Source: Imbricaverruca yamaguchii (Eukaryota; Arthropoda; Thecostraca; Neoverrucidae). From it: a DNA stretch of 64,000 nt. The position numbers and the translations under genes were made by a program. This document shows positions 23,199 through 34,206 of this stretch, one piece after another. Numbering within the stretch: position 1 is the first letter of the stretch; each line of letters begins with the position of its first letter. A model generated the notes under the pieces. The model was not told the origin of the DNA. It saw nothing but the letters and a program-made list of their open reading frames with translations, and made no database searches. The stretch lies in the NCBI GenBank assembly GCA_034440575.1, contig JAOTOL010001552.1, positions 310,001 through 374,000 on the forward strand, written 5' to 3'.

Positions 23199-23227
23199 TT
23201 TTTGTGTACCTGCTCGGTACACAAAAA
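23199..23227. repeat. 12 bp perfect hairpin at the edge of the inverted-arm element
   Basis: TTTTTGTGTACC (23199-23210) pairs exactly with GGTACACAAAAA (23216-23227) around the loop TGCTC. It abuts the left inverted arm. Confidence 0.85.
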
Positions 23228-24333
23228 GGCTAATTCCGCCCCACTAAGATCTTAGTTCATATTATAACTAGCGTAGGGAAATTTTCAGGGTAGATGGGTA
23301 TGGTGGTGAACTCTATTTTGTACAAATTCCATGACCTTACATCAATAGCTTCAAGGTCAAATAAGGTCGCAAATGTCATATTTGACTTGTTTTATGTTGC
23401 TTGGCTTGACGTGGTTATGGATCGCTGCCAATGTGTTCAGATGCTCCAAAATTGACATCAATGATGTTTTCGAGATAACTAATGATGCAATATATGCAAT
23501 AATGAGATAACTCAGTACACTTTTCGTGTACCTCTTTTAAAAGAAGAACGAAAATCGGCCAAAAGTGTTCGAGTTAGAGTCCGTCAAATTCAAAACATTT
23601 CGTAGGGTCAGATCACAAAAATCGGAGCTGATGCGCTTCTTGTATATCGACAAAGAGGAAGTGACCATGGCAATACTAGCGACTTGTTTCATGTATATTG
23701 TTATGCTATATTGTTTCAAGATCATGCCATGTCACCGCGGCTGACTCAGGCCAAGTTCATGACAGGTCAACAGAACCAAACTTGTTCAACTGGATGGTTG
23801 CCATAAACACAAATAACGGTCATGCGATTAATGTCATCTTGCATGTTACTCCCTACTGAAAACTTCTTTTTGTGTCATTGTGAACCTAAGCGTTTCCATA
23901 TATCATTCATGGACTTCAGCCCTTTCCTCATGAAGCCGATTGCGCCAGGCCGCCGATCCGGCGGGCCGCCCGGTTCCAGCAACTGGAGCCGGTAGGAGGG
24001 TGGTAACCGACCCGATAAAGTGCTGATACATAGGTGACCTGAGATCAAGTGCCGGATCTATCATCTATATTGCATCATTAGTTATCTCGAAAACATCATT
24101 GATGTCAATTTTGGAGCATCTGAACACATTCGCAGCGATCCATAACCACGTCAAGCCAAGCAACATAAAACAAGTCAAATATGACATATGCGACCTTATT
24201 TGACCTTGAAGCTATTGGTGTAAGGTCATGAAATTTGTACACAATAGAGTTCACCACTATACCCATATACCCTGAAAATTTCCCTACGCTAGTTATAATA
24301 TGAACTAAGATCTTAGTGGAGCGGAATTAGCCT
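23227..24333. mobile_element. Element with 268 bp terminal inverted arms (non-autonomous / foldback type)
   Basis: The left arm 23227-23494 and right arm 24066-24333 are reverse complements of equal length with only scattered mismatches. The outer ends read AGGCTAATTCCGCCCCACTA and, inverted, the same with GCTCC for the GCCCC word. The inner ends read GATAACTAATGATGCAATAT. The 571 bp centre is not part of the pairing and shows no transposase. Long inverted arms and a short non-coding core fit a foldback or long-TIR MITE. I could not find a convincing target duplication at the borders, so the true ends may differ by a few bases. Confidence 0.82.
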
Positions 24334-24910
24334 CCTCCCCATCCCCCTCTCCAGTGACCAACTTCATCGCCATACGCGGAGAATTGACAAAGCGGTGACC
24401 GTTCACATCTCCAGCCGATGTGAGAAGTCGCCAGTTCGGCGACAAATCGCCAGACTCGTGGCTCTGGCAGCGTTGGCGGCGGCGCACGCGTGCGCTGCCG
24501 CCGCCGCGTCGGTTGGCGCCGACGCGGCGGCCGCCACGCGAATTAGCCGATAATACGGTGCGGGGGAGCTGGCGTCGCCGGCGTCGATCTCGACGATAGA
24601 CCGATCGCGTCGGCGCCGGCGACGCGGGGGGAGGGCGCAGTTGTCGGCGCCGTCTGGCCGTCAGTTGGTTGTATATCCGCGTGCCGGCGCGTCCGCACGG
24701 CGCTGGCCGCGTGAAGGTCGAGGGCAGCGCCGGGCCACCGAAAACGCCTTTCTCCGCACGTGGAGCGGCATTGTTGGCCGGCGCCAGCGTCGTTCTGTGT
24801 GAACAGGTCGGATCTTCAATGCGCCGACCTGTGTGAACAGGTCGGGTCAGCAGCTGTGACTGACTAGTAGCCGAGCGGAAATTGGCCAACGACACCTAGC
24901 CACCAGCGGA
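24334..24910. other. CpG-rich stretch upstream of the TATA box
   Basis: 24340-24900 is very rich in GGCGCCGGC-type words and CpG. A minus-strand ORF covers it (24305-24895), but its Arg/Pro/Ala-rich composition reflects base content. The phrase TGTGAACAGGTCGG occurs twice (24798 and 24832). Confidence 0.35.
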
Positions 24911-24916
24911 TCCAAG

Positions 24917-24924
24917 TATAAATA
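24917..24924 (+). promoter_or_regulatory. TATA-box candidate
   Basis: TATAAATA followed by GGG lies 50 bases before the ATG at 24968 and downstream of a CpG-rich block. An initiator-like GGTCACTC sits at 24950-24957, about 30 bases downstream. The pair would fit a start of transcription for the coding remnant that follows. This is inference from spacing only. Confidence 0.4.
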
Positions 24925-24967
24925 GGGTGGTGACTTAATTCGAAATGTTGGTCACTCGCATCTCAAA

Positions 24968-25280
24968 ATGTGCTCTGAACAATTGTGATCAAAAGTACAT
25001 AGAGCATTTGGTTTAAAAAATTTGGCATATGGTATGAACATGGCCTTCGAATGAAACCATGTTCCCCCAAAAACATACATTCTCCCTAATAGAATCTCCA
25101 TAAAATGTGATCCAGTGTTCAAACTGAAATATTGTATGCATACAGGTATATCGGTGCTAATTTATATATCCATGCTTCACTTACGTTTGGAAAAATTAGC
25201 CGAAAACCGTAAAATCGTGAAAATAGTTCGAATTAATTTGTTGGTGGTGATAGTTGAGCAAAATGTGCACTATTACATTT
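24968..25280 (+). pseudogene. Repeat-protein fragment with a 'CALNxC ... NLAY ... PK' pattern (copy B)
   Basis: The first frame gives CALNNCDQK (from 24969). After a frame change the next frame reads AFGLKNLAYGMNMAFE (25004-25051). A TGA stop at 25052 is followed in the same frame by NHVPPKTYILPNRISIKCDP and an open stretch to about 25280. The pattern matches copy A at 17390-17530 in residue order and spacing, better preserved here. One frameshift and one stop disable it. TGA may come from TGG or CGA, so the peptide may once have been continuous. A role in the cell cannot be given; a transposon-encoded protein or a dispersed gene copy are both possible. Confidence 0.48.
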
Positions 25281-26295
25281 AGTATGCTAAAATAATATTG
25301 CATTTTAAGTAACCGGTTTATAAGCAAAATCCCAATAAATATTTTAAATGAATGAAGTTATATACTTCTTAGTATTCATTTCAACATATTTTGCCTAATG
25401 AAGTGCGACGTTTAAGGCCACAAAATAACAGTGTTCGATAATTATTTTTTGCACGTAGCAGTCAGCTGTTGACAGAGTGTTTGGTGCCGTTGCCATGGTT
25501 GCCTAGTCCGTGTTGTCTGCAAACTTCGTGTGATATTCGTCGCTACTGCTCATATTTGGCTCCTAGGTGATTAACCACGTGATATATTTTGTCAAATGAG
25601 GTAAAACCAGACTCCAACAAATTAAAGCAGACAGCAAGCAGGTTTACATCATTCATGCGTACCTACAGCGCCATTAAACTGCCGATTCGCCACATCGTGC
25701 TGCTGGCGTTGCGCTGCTTGGCGCCAGCGTAATTTACCAACTTCCCTGCTGACAGTTCCAATTGCAATGGCTTGGTTTGCTCCATAAATTATCTCTCCGA
25801 TGAAAACCGACTTGCTTTCCGCTGGCAAGTATCTCTAAATGTGCACAAAACGATGGGGCGGCTGTCGTGGGCGCCACTAAGGCAAGCGTGGGCGCCATGG
25901 TCCAGAGGGGCGAAAAAAATGAGAGCGGTGGGCTCCTATGGCCAGGTGGGCGTCCACGGCGCCCACCTGGCCTGCGTCTAGCTACCGTGGCGCGTGTATA
26001 ATCAATCACCAACCTTTGCACAGTTAACACCAAATACGTAATATTGTTCACCATTTCGGAAGCGGATGCCCATGTGTGGTTCTGTCTTGAACTACGCGTT
26101 TATTTGCTGTTTATTGTCACGTTTTACTCTATTTTACTTCTGTTTATCCTTTTATCGTCTTACTTCTCCCCTTTGTCTCATGCCTCCCTGGTCCATACAT
26201 TTCCGTTTCGGAACATCCCTAGGTACATTTCCATCTTGCCAAGATCCCTTCCGCATTCCCAGCCGCTTTGTCTCTTTTCAGACCGGTAATTCGTC
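25281..26295. other. Unassigned stretch before the hAT-like gene
   Basis: A/T-rich to 25450, then mixed. A GGGCGCC-rich patch lies at 25855-25975. The final 250 bases before the ATG at 26296 are pyrimidine-rich (26090-26285), possibly the leader or 5' flank of the transposon gene. Confidence 0.3.
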
Positions 26296-29004
26296 ATGAG
26301 GGAGGTCCGGTCGCTGACGGTGAAAACTTTGGACACTGAGACCTTCCGAGAGTGTCATGACTTCACGCCAGGCCTGCTTCCCATCGAGAAGGAGATCATC
26401 GAGCTTATGCTAGCTCACGCTCACCTGGTGCAAGATCTACACCAAGACCAGGACAAACATTAAGAACATGATCTTGAAGCTCTTCGACGAGTTCTCCACC
26501 ATGATCAAAACGAGGACAAATCGAAGAACCAAGCCCTGGCTGGAGAACCACGTCAAACCCTTCAACAACCGCGTCAAGACGACTCTCTTCGAAGCAGCCA
26601 CCAACGACCGAGAGGCGATCAAGAAGCAGGAGGCTCTGTACGGGGTCAAGATGACGGAAGAGGAGAAAGCATTTCTGCAAGATCAACGAACCGAGAGGAA
26701 AATGTTCTGTGACGCGGTGGTTGACAGAAAGTGGGAGAATGTGATGCAAAGGAGAGAGAGAGAGGACTGAGGCGGGAATGGTCAAGTTGATGGAAAAGGA
26801 GAAGAGGAGGATGGTGGCGTCAGACAGGCATACCCCGGCTGAGGGTGACGAGGCTGAGACTGACGAGCCGAGCACGCTGACGAGCGCTGAAGCAGATGAG
26901 ACTACCATCGAATACAAAGCGGACGAACCAAAAATGAAGAGGAGGCGTGTGTTTGGCCTGAGAGAAGCTGACACTGATCTGCCTCAGCACTGGCAGCACA
27001 TCCGCACTAGCGAGCGTAAGATTAGACCAGAGTACTACCGAATGATGTACACGCTCATGTCGAGTTCTCACATGTCACTCGCGCAGGCTACAGCGGCCGT
27101 GGTGGAGGTCGGCAGAAACATGTTCAACCTCAAGTGGAATTACCACGATGACGACGAGCAAGTGATTGACGTGAACACCGCACCTCACAAGAAGAACAAC
27201 ATAACAACGAGCAAGGCCAATGAAGCCTTCACACTCTCAAAGATCGTCCAAGAGATGCTCGACTCGGAGGACAGAGCCACCATCACCTACCACGACGACA
27301 GCAGCAGGACACAGGGAACAGGAGCCTACTCGGTGCAAGAAATCACTGCCAAGGGGCAGTACTACGCTCTTCCAACCCTCAAGATCGCCGCTGAGACGAG
27401 GGAGAACTTGGCAGATCTAAAGATGGCCGTCCTGTTTATGCTCACCGTCTGTGGAGGGGTGACAAAGGAGTGCCTGTGGGAAAAGGTGGACTTTGTCATG
27501 ACAGACAGCGTCAGTTACAACATGGGCGTAGCCGACATCGTCGCCCAGAAGCTGGAGGTTAGCCACATCCCTGACCACCTGCTGTGCCACGTGCATCCCA
27601 GCCTGATGGTCAACAGGGAGCTCTGCAAGTTCTGGAGTGACGTAGACAGCAGCATCGGGCCACACAAGATCTTCGCTGGATTTGCCATCACGATCGGGAA
27701 TCCGCAGGTGTCGGTGACGGAGAACTGGCTTGATTGCCTCCTCCGGCTGGTCTCGCACGACTTTAACCACAAGCAGTGGAACAAGGCGGAGATGTTCGAC
27801 ATGTACCTAGGACACAAGAAGAACCCGGCGAAGTGACTACAGAAGGAGAGATTCAACTCACTGGTCTACAGCTGCACAGTGGCATTGTACCTGGACCAGG
27901 ACGTCACAGACTTCCTGCTCAAGTTCCAGACCATCACCAACCAGCTGGCCTGCATCGTGAGATGCTTTGAGCAGCTGGACTACCTGCGGGTCCTGGTCGC
28001 CGTCGGCGTGGCAATCGGCGTCCACCTGGTGGAGCCGTTTGTGTCGCTCACGTCCAGCAGCTCCACCACCTACGTCGATATCACCTACGCCGATACACCA
28101 CTTCCCGCAGCTGTACGTAGATCTCACCACGACGCCGGCGGAGAACCTGCTGACCCTCTCCAAACCAGCCTTCTCCTTCACCAGCGAAGAAGGTTCCAGC
28201 AGGTGCTGTACCCCGAGGACTTGTTGAAGCCAGCTGAGGCCGTCTTCCAGAGCCACAAGCAGGATGCCTGCCGAGTCCTGAAGATGCTTCTCGCTCACAT
28301 CGCAGCCGGTTGGTCAAGGCAACGGGGAGACGTCTTCCAGTTCGGAGCAGACGCAGATCCGGAGGCGCCTAATCGGCTGGACAATATGAACGAGGGCAAG
28401 CTCGCAGGTGCGCCGATCAACAACCTCGACCCTGAGCGCTCAGTCGGCACGGTCAACTATGGGCTGAAGATGAGGGGATCGGAGAAACTGGAGGCTGCCA
28501 GCAGAGCCCATGTGAAGGCGAGGGGAGCTGCTCTGATCCGAGGGTGTGCAGATGGACGCTTGCTTAAAAAAAATGGTAAAGAAAGACGGAGAACTTCCGC
28601 AGATTCTAGAGGCGTGGAGCACGAAACAAAGAGAGTTGAGGGAGGAGGGGTTGGGTGAGAAGGAGGCGACGAACATATCGGTGGATCGGCAGAGGAACGC
28701 AGACCTGGCAAGCCTGCGTACTCTCGGCGGACCGTTCACCGAGGTGGCGAAGATGAAGGCGTACATGGCCCGCGACATCAGCGGCAAGGATAAAAACAGC
28801 CGGCTGTATCTCGAGATCAGGCACGCGCGAAGTTGCTGCCTCATCTACCCGAAGGCAGCAAGCATCTTCAGACTTAAGAGGAACTTCAGGAACTTCACCA
28901 CCGAAGAGTACGCACATAACCTGTGTGTGTACCTGGCGAAAATCACCTGCCGCGCTGACGTGAACATCTTCGACTTCAGCGAAGCTCTGAGCAGGATGGT
29001 TTGA
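26296..29004 (+). pseudogene. Decayed hAT-like transposase gene
   Basis: Coding similarity runs over 2.7 kb but changes frame about five times. The pieces are: ATG at 26296 (EVRSLTVKTLDTETFREC); 26430-26770 in another frame (IYTKTRTNIKNMILKLFDEF, RTKPWLENHVKPFNNRVKTT); 26778-27836; an in-frame TGA; 27837-28090 (RFNSLVYSCTVALYLDQDV, ITNQLACIVRCFEQLDYLRV); a short shifted part; 28190-28550; and 28546-29004. Features recalling hAT-type RNase H-fold transposases are TYHDDSS (near 27290) as first Asp, MTDSVSYNMG with Asp at 27504, and CHVHPSLMV (Cys 27585) like the C..H after hAT motif 2. NNLDPERSVG (Glu at 28434) is like the C-terminal ERxFS region. The superfamily assignment is by motif order only. 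It is non-functional as it stands; the TGA at 27834 fits a CGA-to-TGA mutation. Confidence 0.72.
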
Positions 29005-30359
29005 GTCAGACCTATCGGGCGACGAGAGGTCAGCTGCGGACCCAGTCGCCAAAGAGCATCGTGGAGCAGCCCGCCACCAAACTGACCGAGTTATTGTGGA
29101 ATGTGGAGAGTGGATCGCGTAGAGAGTCACCACTCGACGCGCTTCTGTGGCGCCACGCCGCCTTTCGACTAGGCAGCCCGGGAATTCCCACGCTGGGCCG
29201 TCCTCGGGTGCGGAGACCCGACGACCGCGGAGGCTCTGGGTGACACGACGACGGACGACCTTCTTCTGGTGCCTCAGTCGTCAGCAAGGCCGGTCTTGGT
29301 TCTCAATTATGTGATTTCGGCCTTAAATCGTGACAGTAAATACACGGTATAGGCAATATTATGCAACTAAGCTATTGTGATTACTAACTAGCATTTGTGA
29401 GCCAAAACTCTTCTTGCAGATTCAGATTTTCCGCGATGGATAGTCATTTAGCCATTGAACCCAGGCCACTAATCATTTTTATGACAATATCGCTGTAAAA
29501 AGGCGTCACATTTGTCTTCACAAAGCTAGGGTTAGGTTTGCGTACAAACGCATGCACCAATACCGCGTCGGGGCTCACTGTACGTACCGGCGCGACGCGT
29601 GCGCCATCTATGGGCATGTGTGTAAGCCTGGAATTTTCTGGACATTTTATGGAATTCCTCAGAAACGAACTGATACAGAGAAACGAAAATTGGTATCTGG
29701 CTACCTGTGCTTGATCGTCACAACATATTTACTTTCAGCTTCGGATCAGCCTTACTTAATCCGCTTTTAGGCGGGAAAATGTATGCTTTTCGGACAAGCA
29801 TGGTTTCATTCAGGGGCCATGTTCATACCATAAGGACCCGTTTTAGAAAAAAAATGTTACTAATAAAAAATGATCAGCACATTACGGAACACCTTTTGAG
29901 CTGCGAGTCGCATAAAAAAGTTGAAAATTTACAATTAAGTCACCTCCCTAGTATAAAGTGGTTAGCTGAACGGTTCAAGGGAAAATACTGGTGGAAAATA
30001 GTCCTCTTTGGAGCGTTGGCCTACGGTTTCGTTTGACGAATACCTGGTGCCAGTCAAGAATAGACACGTGTTGTACCGATTAAAGGTGAATTTTTCCATT
30101 TGGTGATTCTGATGAAGTACTGTGCAGGATAGCTCAATCTTTATCAAATACGGTATTTTTAGGAAATATTTTTTGTAATAACAATTTCAAGGAGCCGGTA
30201 AGATTTAACGTAACGTTGGTGGAGAATATTGAAAATAATTGTGGGGGTCCAATGCATGGAGGAAATTGGTGCTGCTAATTTGTTTTGTGGAACCCACCCA
30301 TAGGAACCCATGTTAACCCGCGCCGTCCCAGAGGGGGTGGGGTCGTTGACGACCTCCCC
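29005..30359. other. Unassigned stretch after the hAT-like gene
   Basis: The first 250 bases keep the GC-rich character of the transposase gene and may be its 3' flank. The rest is unrecognised. A plus-strand frame at 29552-29770 with FWTFYGIPQKRTDTEKRKL slightly recalls a THAP-domain segment, but the cysteine pattern does not fit. Confidence 0.3.
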
Positions 30360-30550
30360 CTAGGGTTTACCGCGAGCAGTGAAAGAACGTCGCGCGGCAA
30401 CGCGTCGGTCTTTCACTGGCATACCTTTTCTTCCATCAATTTGGCATGTTGTGTCAAAATTTTGAAGTCAGGTCATCTAGGGTGAACAAGTTAGTCAAGG
30501 TCCAGTGAGGTCACCTCAAAAAACAGTTCAACCAGTCGTCACGCTTTAAA
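30360..30550 (+). repeat. Dispersed repeat, copy 1 (partner at 37022-37210)
   Basis: From GGCATACC (30418) to CACGCTTTAAA (30550) the sequence aligns by eye with 37079-37210. Shared words are CATGTTGTGT/ACGTGTTATG, AAAATTTTGA/AAAATGTTGA, AGTCAAGGTC/GTCTAGGTC and TCACGCTTT. Similarity probably starts earlier, near the AGGGTTTACCGCG word at 30362. Confidence 0.65.
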
Positions 30551-31275
30551 GGATAAAGATATTTTAATGAAACTTTCAGCGTTTCCTTCTCTTTAGGGGT
30601 GCAACAAAACGCACCAGGGAAATTTTTCTCTTTTTCATTTTTGATTACTTATTTGTTTTGTATATATTCCCACTAGACTTAAAATCGAAGATTCTGGCTA
30701 AAGTAGGCATTTTTAGTGGAACAAGTTGACTTTGAACAATATTTGTCGGTCCGTTCTACCCATTAGAAAAGGAAAATTAAAGAAAAACTTGAAAACTAAA
30801 CAATGAAATTAAAAAATAGCTATCTTTGGGTGGCCAAACATTATATGGTCTTGGTCGATTTTGCTTTCCTTTTCTGGTACCAATTTTTTCTTCTTAAATT
30901 TCTCTCAAAATGAACTCCCCAGAGACATAAACATGATGTAAGTCGTGAAAACCTAAGCCCCTAGTGACGTCACTTTTGGGATGAATTTTTTTTAGGGGTG
31001 GGGGGCCGTATCGGACCCTACTCGTCCAGCGCTTTCCGATGAAACCCATTTCGTTTTCGTACTACGCTTAATTTAGGGATTAGATGGGGTCCCTAACGAT
31101 ACCCCGAGATGGGGTGTGAGGATGTAACAGGAGAGACGGGGCGGAAGCATGAAACTGGTGCGGCCAAGGCAAATATGGTGGGGTCAGGTGCGCTAAAAGT
31201 ATTTGGAACCCCACACCTAGAGAGGGAGGTTGAGTTTATGGGTATGTTGTGACGTCCATCAAGTGCTATTTAAAA
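30551..31275. other. Unassigned stretch
   Basis: A/T-rich then mixed; no recognised gene, RNA or repeat. Confidence 0.3.
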
Positions 31276-31458
31276 CAGTTGGGCAGGAAGTTGCTGGGGG
31301 GTGGCTGCCCAACGAAAAATTGATGAAATAGAGAAAGCTTCCCCCGGGTGGAGCTCGCTGAAAATGTAGGGCTTTGAGTGGTGAAAATTTCTGTGTCGTT
31401 CCATCTAGTGTATTTTTTAGTGCTAAGGGGAGGCACGGCCCCGTTGGCAGCGCCTCAG
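31276..31458 (+). mobile_element. hAT-type MITE, ~183 bp (diverged copy)
   Basis: It begins CAGTTGGGCAGGAAGTTGCT and ends GGCAGCGCCTCAG. The end is a degenerate inverted version of the CAGTGGCGCAGCCAGGA-type terminus common in hAT-like MITEs. The interior shares two blocks with the copy at 58768: ATGTAGGGCTTTGAGTGG, and TCTAGTGTATTTTTTAGTGC followed by TAAGGG. No target duplication recognised. Confidence 0.55.
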
Positions 31459-32551
31459 TTGCAATGTCAGGTGAAATGTAAGATGTTGGCTATAGAGCAG
31501 GTGGAAATGTATGCTGTGTGCGGTGTGCTGTGAGTTTGAAATTTTCTGTCTTGTTTTAAGTTGTGACGTATGTTGCTCAATACCTAACTATTTCGGAGTC
31601 AGCATACAATTTGTCGATAGGATACGATACGATAGTAACCCACAGTGCTTTTAACCGATGGGGATGAGCGGAAATAGTGTGGAACGCGTGGTTTCATGGG
31701 CTAGTTCCATCTTAAGTAGTCGTCGCACACCTCTGAGGGCGTCCGTGGTATACCAGTCGATACTCGACTTTCCCGGGACGCTCCTGAACAGGATCCCTAG
31801 TGTGTGCCGAGCAGCCCTAGACCTCGTCGCAAACCTCGGAACCTGAGCGCTCCCCAGCTCGTGCCACCTTATGCCGGAATGCCAAAAGGTTGTGCACGAC
31901 ATGCAGTTTTTTCCGTCAGTGTAGGGGCAGAGGAGGAGGCTTGTCACAGTAGAAGAAGGTGAGATAGAAGGGGAACTTGGCTTTTTTTGGCAATGTTTCC
32001 ATAAATCCGGCTGACTTGAAAGTAAATAATGAACGAGGTGCAAGTACTTGCATACATTGCCACAACCAGTCCTTTTTCGGGCGTTCATCCGCCGTATCTT
32101 TATCCCCTAGGCGAACCCCTGGGTCCCCTTTCGTTCGACCAAACTTGTCTCCCGATGTAGAGTGCCAGAAGTGTACTTATATTCAGATTAACACTCGATA
32201 ATTGTTCCTGCACTCGGGAGAACTTCATGTAAATTCTAGCCATACAGATGTTTTAGATGTGCTCCTCTTCTGCTCTCTTGGATAAATCCGCTAGTGTATG
32301 TGTGCACTCTATCGGACGCCGGATGTTGGTCGCATCACACAACTAATGTACGAATATCGTGGTAATATTGTTCTTCATTACCATATATAAGAATTGATAT
32401 GGCTTCATAATGGCATTATCTGTTTTCCTCAAGAAAAATAAGATCAGAGTATATGAGCTTCTGCGATATGAAGATGAAAGCGAAGGTGAAGTACCCATAT
32501 TGACTATTACCACCTTTTCCTTCCCCTTGACATCCGAAAACCTGATATCAT

Positions 32552-32552
<1 letters not shown>
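31459..32552. other. Mostly unassigned stretch with one minus-strand ORF
   Basis: Apart from the ORF at 31651-32088 I see no feature. Confidence 0.3.
31651..32088 (-). CDS. Unidentified ORF, 145 codons
   Basis: A complete Met-to-stop frame in non-repetitive sequence. The C-terminal half is Arg-rich with a plausible protein composition (e.g. RFATRSRAARHTLGILFR, KSSIDWYTTDALRGVRRLL), and two Cys occur in PYTDGKNCMSCTTFW. I do not recognise the family. It could be a fragment of a transposon protein or a chance frame. No splice sites, promoter or polyadenylation signal supports it. Confidence 0.25.
   Translation of the reverse strand: MNARKRTGCGNVCKYLHLVHYLLSSQPDLWKHCQKKPSSPSISPSSTVTSLLLCPYTDGKNCMSCTTFWHSGIRWHELGSAQVPRFATRSRAARHTLGILFRSVPGKSSIDWYTTDALRGVRRLLKMELAHETTRSTLFPLIPIG

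Positions 32553-32602
<50 letters not shown>
32553..32602. repeat. (TA)n microsatellite
   Basis: Uninterrupted TA dinucleotides over about 48 bases. Confidence 0.98.
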
Positions 32603-32603
<1 letters not shown>

Positions 32604-32639
32604 CGGCTATAGAGATGCAATGTCACATTGCGTGTTTTG

Positions 32640-32900
32640 GCCACACTTGGGCCGCAGTTCCACGGCGGCGGAGCGGTCTGCGGGCGCTGACAGATCGGGT
32701 GGGGGAGGGGGTGGGGTGGGGTGGGGGGAGCGGGTGACACGGCCATCGGCGCGCCACTCTGCAGCGCCGGCTGGCGCCACGGCGACGGCCCGGGCGACAG
32801 CTCGCGGCGCGCGCCGTCCAACTGCCACCGCCGGCCGGCCGAGTCGGAAATAACCGCAGCTGCAGCGGACCGCCCTGATTCACGACACACACACACACAC
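32640..32900. other. CpG-rich single-copy block
   Basis: GC-rich with a GGGGTGGGG tract (32700-32735) and many CGGCGC words; a short (CA)n run at 32883-32900. ORFs on both strands here follow composition. Confidence 0.4.
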
Positions 32901-33011
32901 ATATAGATACGGAGCAGCGACGGCGGGATGACGCTAGTCGGACGTCGATGTCGACGGCGTCCACGTCGACGCCAGACAGTCTATTGGTCACGTGGTGCCT
33001 ACTGAGTGACC

Positions 33012-34206
33012 AACCGGCCATCCCACTGGCTGCCGTCTCACTGGCTACTATCCCACTGGCTGCAGTCCCACTGGCTACTGTCCCACTGGCTGCAGTCTCA
33101 CTGGCTGCCGTACCACTGGCTGCCGTACTACTGGCTACTGTCCTACTGGGTGCAGTCCCACTGGCTGCCGTACCACAGGCTACTATCCCACTGGCTGCAG
33201 TCCCACTGGCTACTATCCCACTGGCTGCAGTCCCACTGGCTACTGTCCCACTGGCTGCAGTCCCACTGGCTGCAGTCCCATTGGCTGCCGTACCACTGGC
33301 TGCCGTACTACTGGCTACTGTCCTACTGGGTGCAGTTCCACTGGCTGTCGTACCACAGGCTATCGTCCCACTGGCTGCCGTACTACTGGCTACTGTCCCA
33401 CTGACTGGCGTACCACTGGCTGCCGCACCACTGGCTACCGTACCACTGGCTACCGTACCACTGGCTACTGTCCCACTGGCTGCAGTCCCACTGGCTGCCG
33501 TACCACCGGCTATCGTCCCACTGGCTGCCGTACTACTGGCTACTGTCCCACTGGCTACTGTCCCACTGGCTACTGTCCCACTGACTGCCGTATCACTGGC
33601 TGCCGTACTACTGGCTACTGTCCCACTGGCTGCCGTACCACTGGCTGCCGTACTACTGGCTACTTTCCCACTGGCTGCAGTCCCACTGGCTGCCGTACTA
33701 CTGACTACTATCCCACCGGCTGTCGTACCACTGGCTGCCGTACTACTGGCTACTATCCCACTGGCTGCCATACTATTGGCTACTGTCCCACTGGTTGCCG
33801 TACCACTGGCTGCCGTACCACCGGCTAACGTACCACTGACTGCCATCCCACTGGCTACCGTACCACTGACTGCCGTCCCACTGGCTGCAGTACCACTGGC
33901 TACCGTACCACTGACTGCCGTCCCACCGGCTACCGTACCACTGGCTACCGTACCACTGACTGCCGTCCCACCGGCTACCGTACCACTGGCTACCGTACCA
34001 CTGACTGCCGTCCCACCGGCTACCGTACCACTGACTGCCGTCCCACCGGCTACCGTACCACTGACTGCCGTCCCACCGGCTACCGTACCACCGGCTACCG
34101 TACCACCGGCTACCGTACCACTGACTGCCGTCCCACCGGCTACCGTACCACTGACTGCCGTCCCACCGGCTACCGTCCCACCGGCTACCGTACCACTGGC
34201 CAGCCG
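33012..34206 (+). repeat. 15 bp minisatellite, about 79 copies
   Basis: Units CCACTGGCTGCCGTA, CCACTGGCTACTGTC, CCACTGGCTGCAGTC and close variants stay in exact 15 bp register across 1.2 kb. Variants shift along the array: GCAGTC and ACTGTC units dominate to about 33520, and CCACCGGCTACCGTA alternates with CCACTGACTGCCGTC from 33830. As 15 is a multiple of three, frames on both strands stay open (PLAAV-type and SGTVAG-type repeats); these are not proteins I would call. Confidence 0.98.

Noticed and set aside
24305..24895. 196-codon Arg/Pro/Ala-rich minus-strand ORF
   Set aside because: Composition of a CpG-rich block; it starts inside the right arm of the inverted-arm element, with no domain.
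29552..29770. Possible THAP-type zinc finger (FWTFYGIPQKRTDTEKRKL)
   Set aside because: The C2CH cysteine and histidine spacing is absent in any frame.
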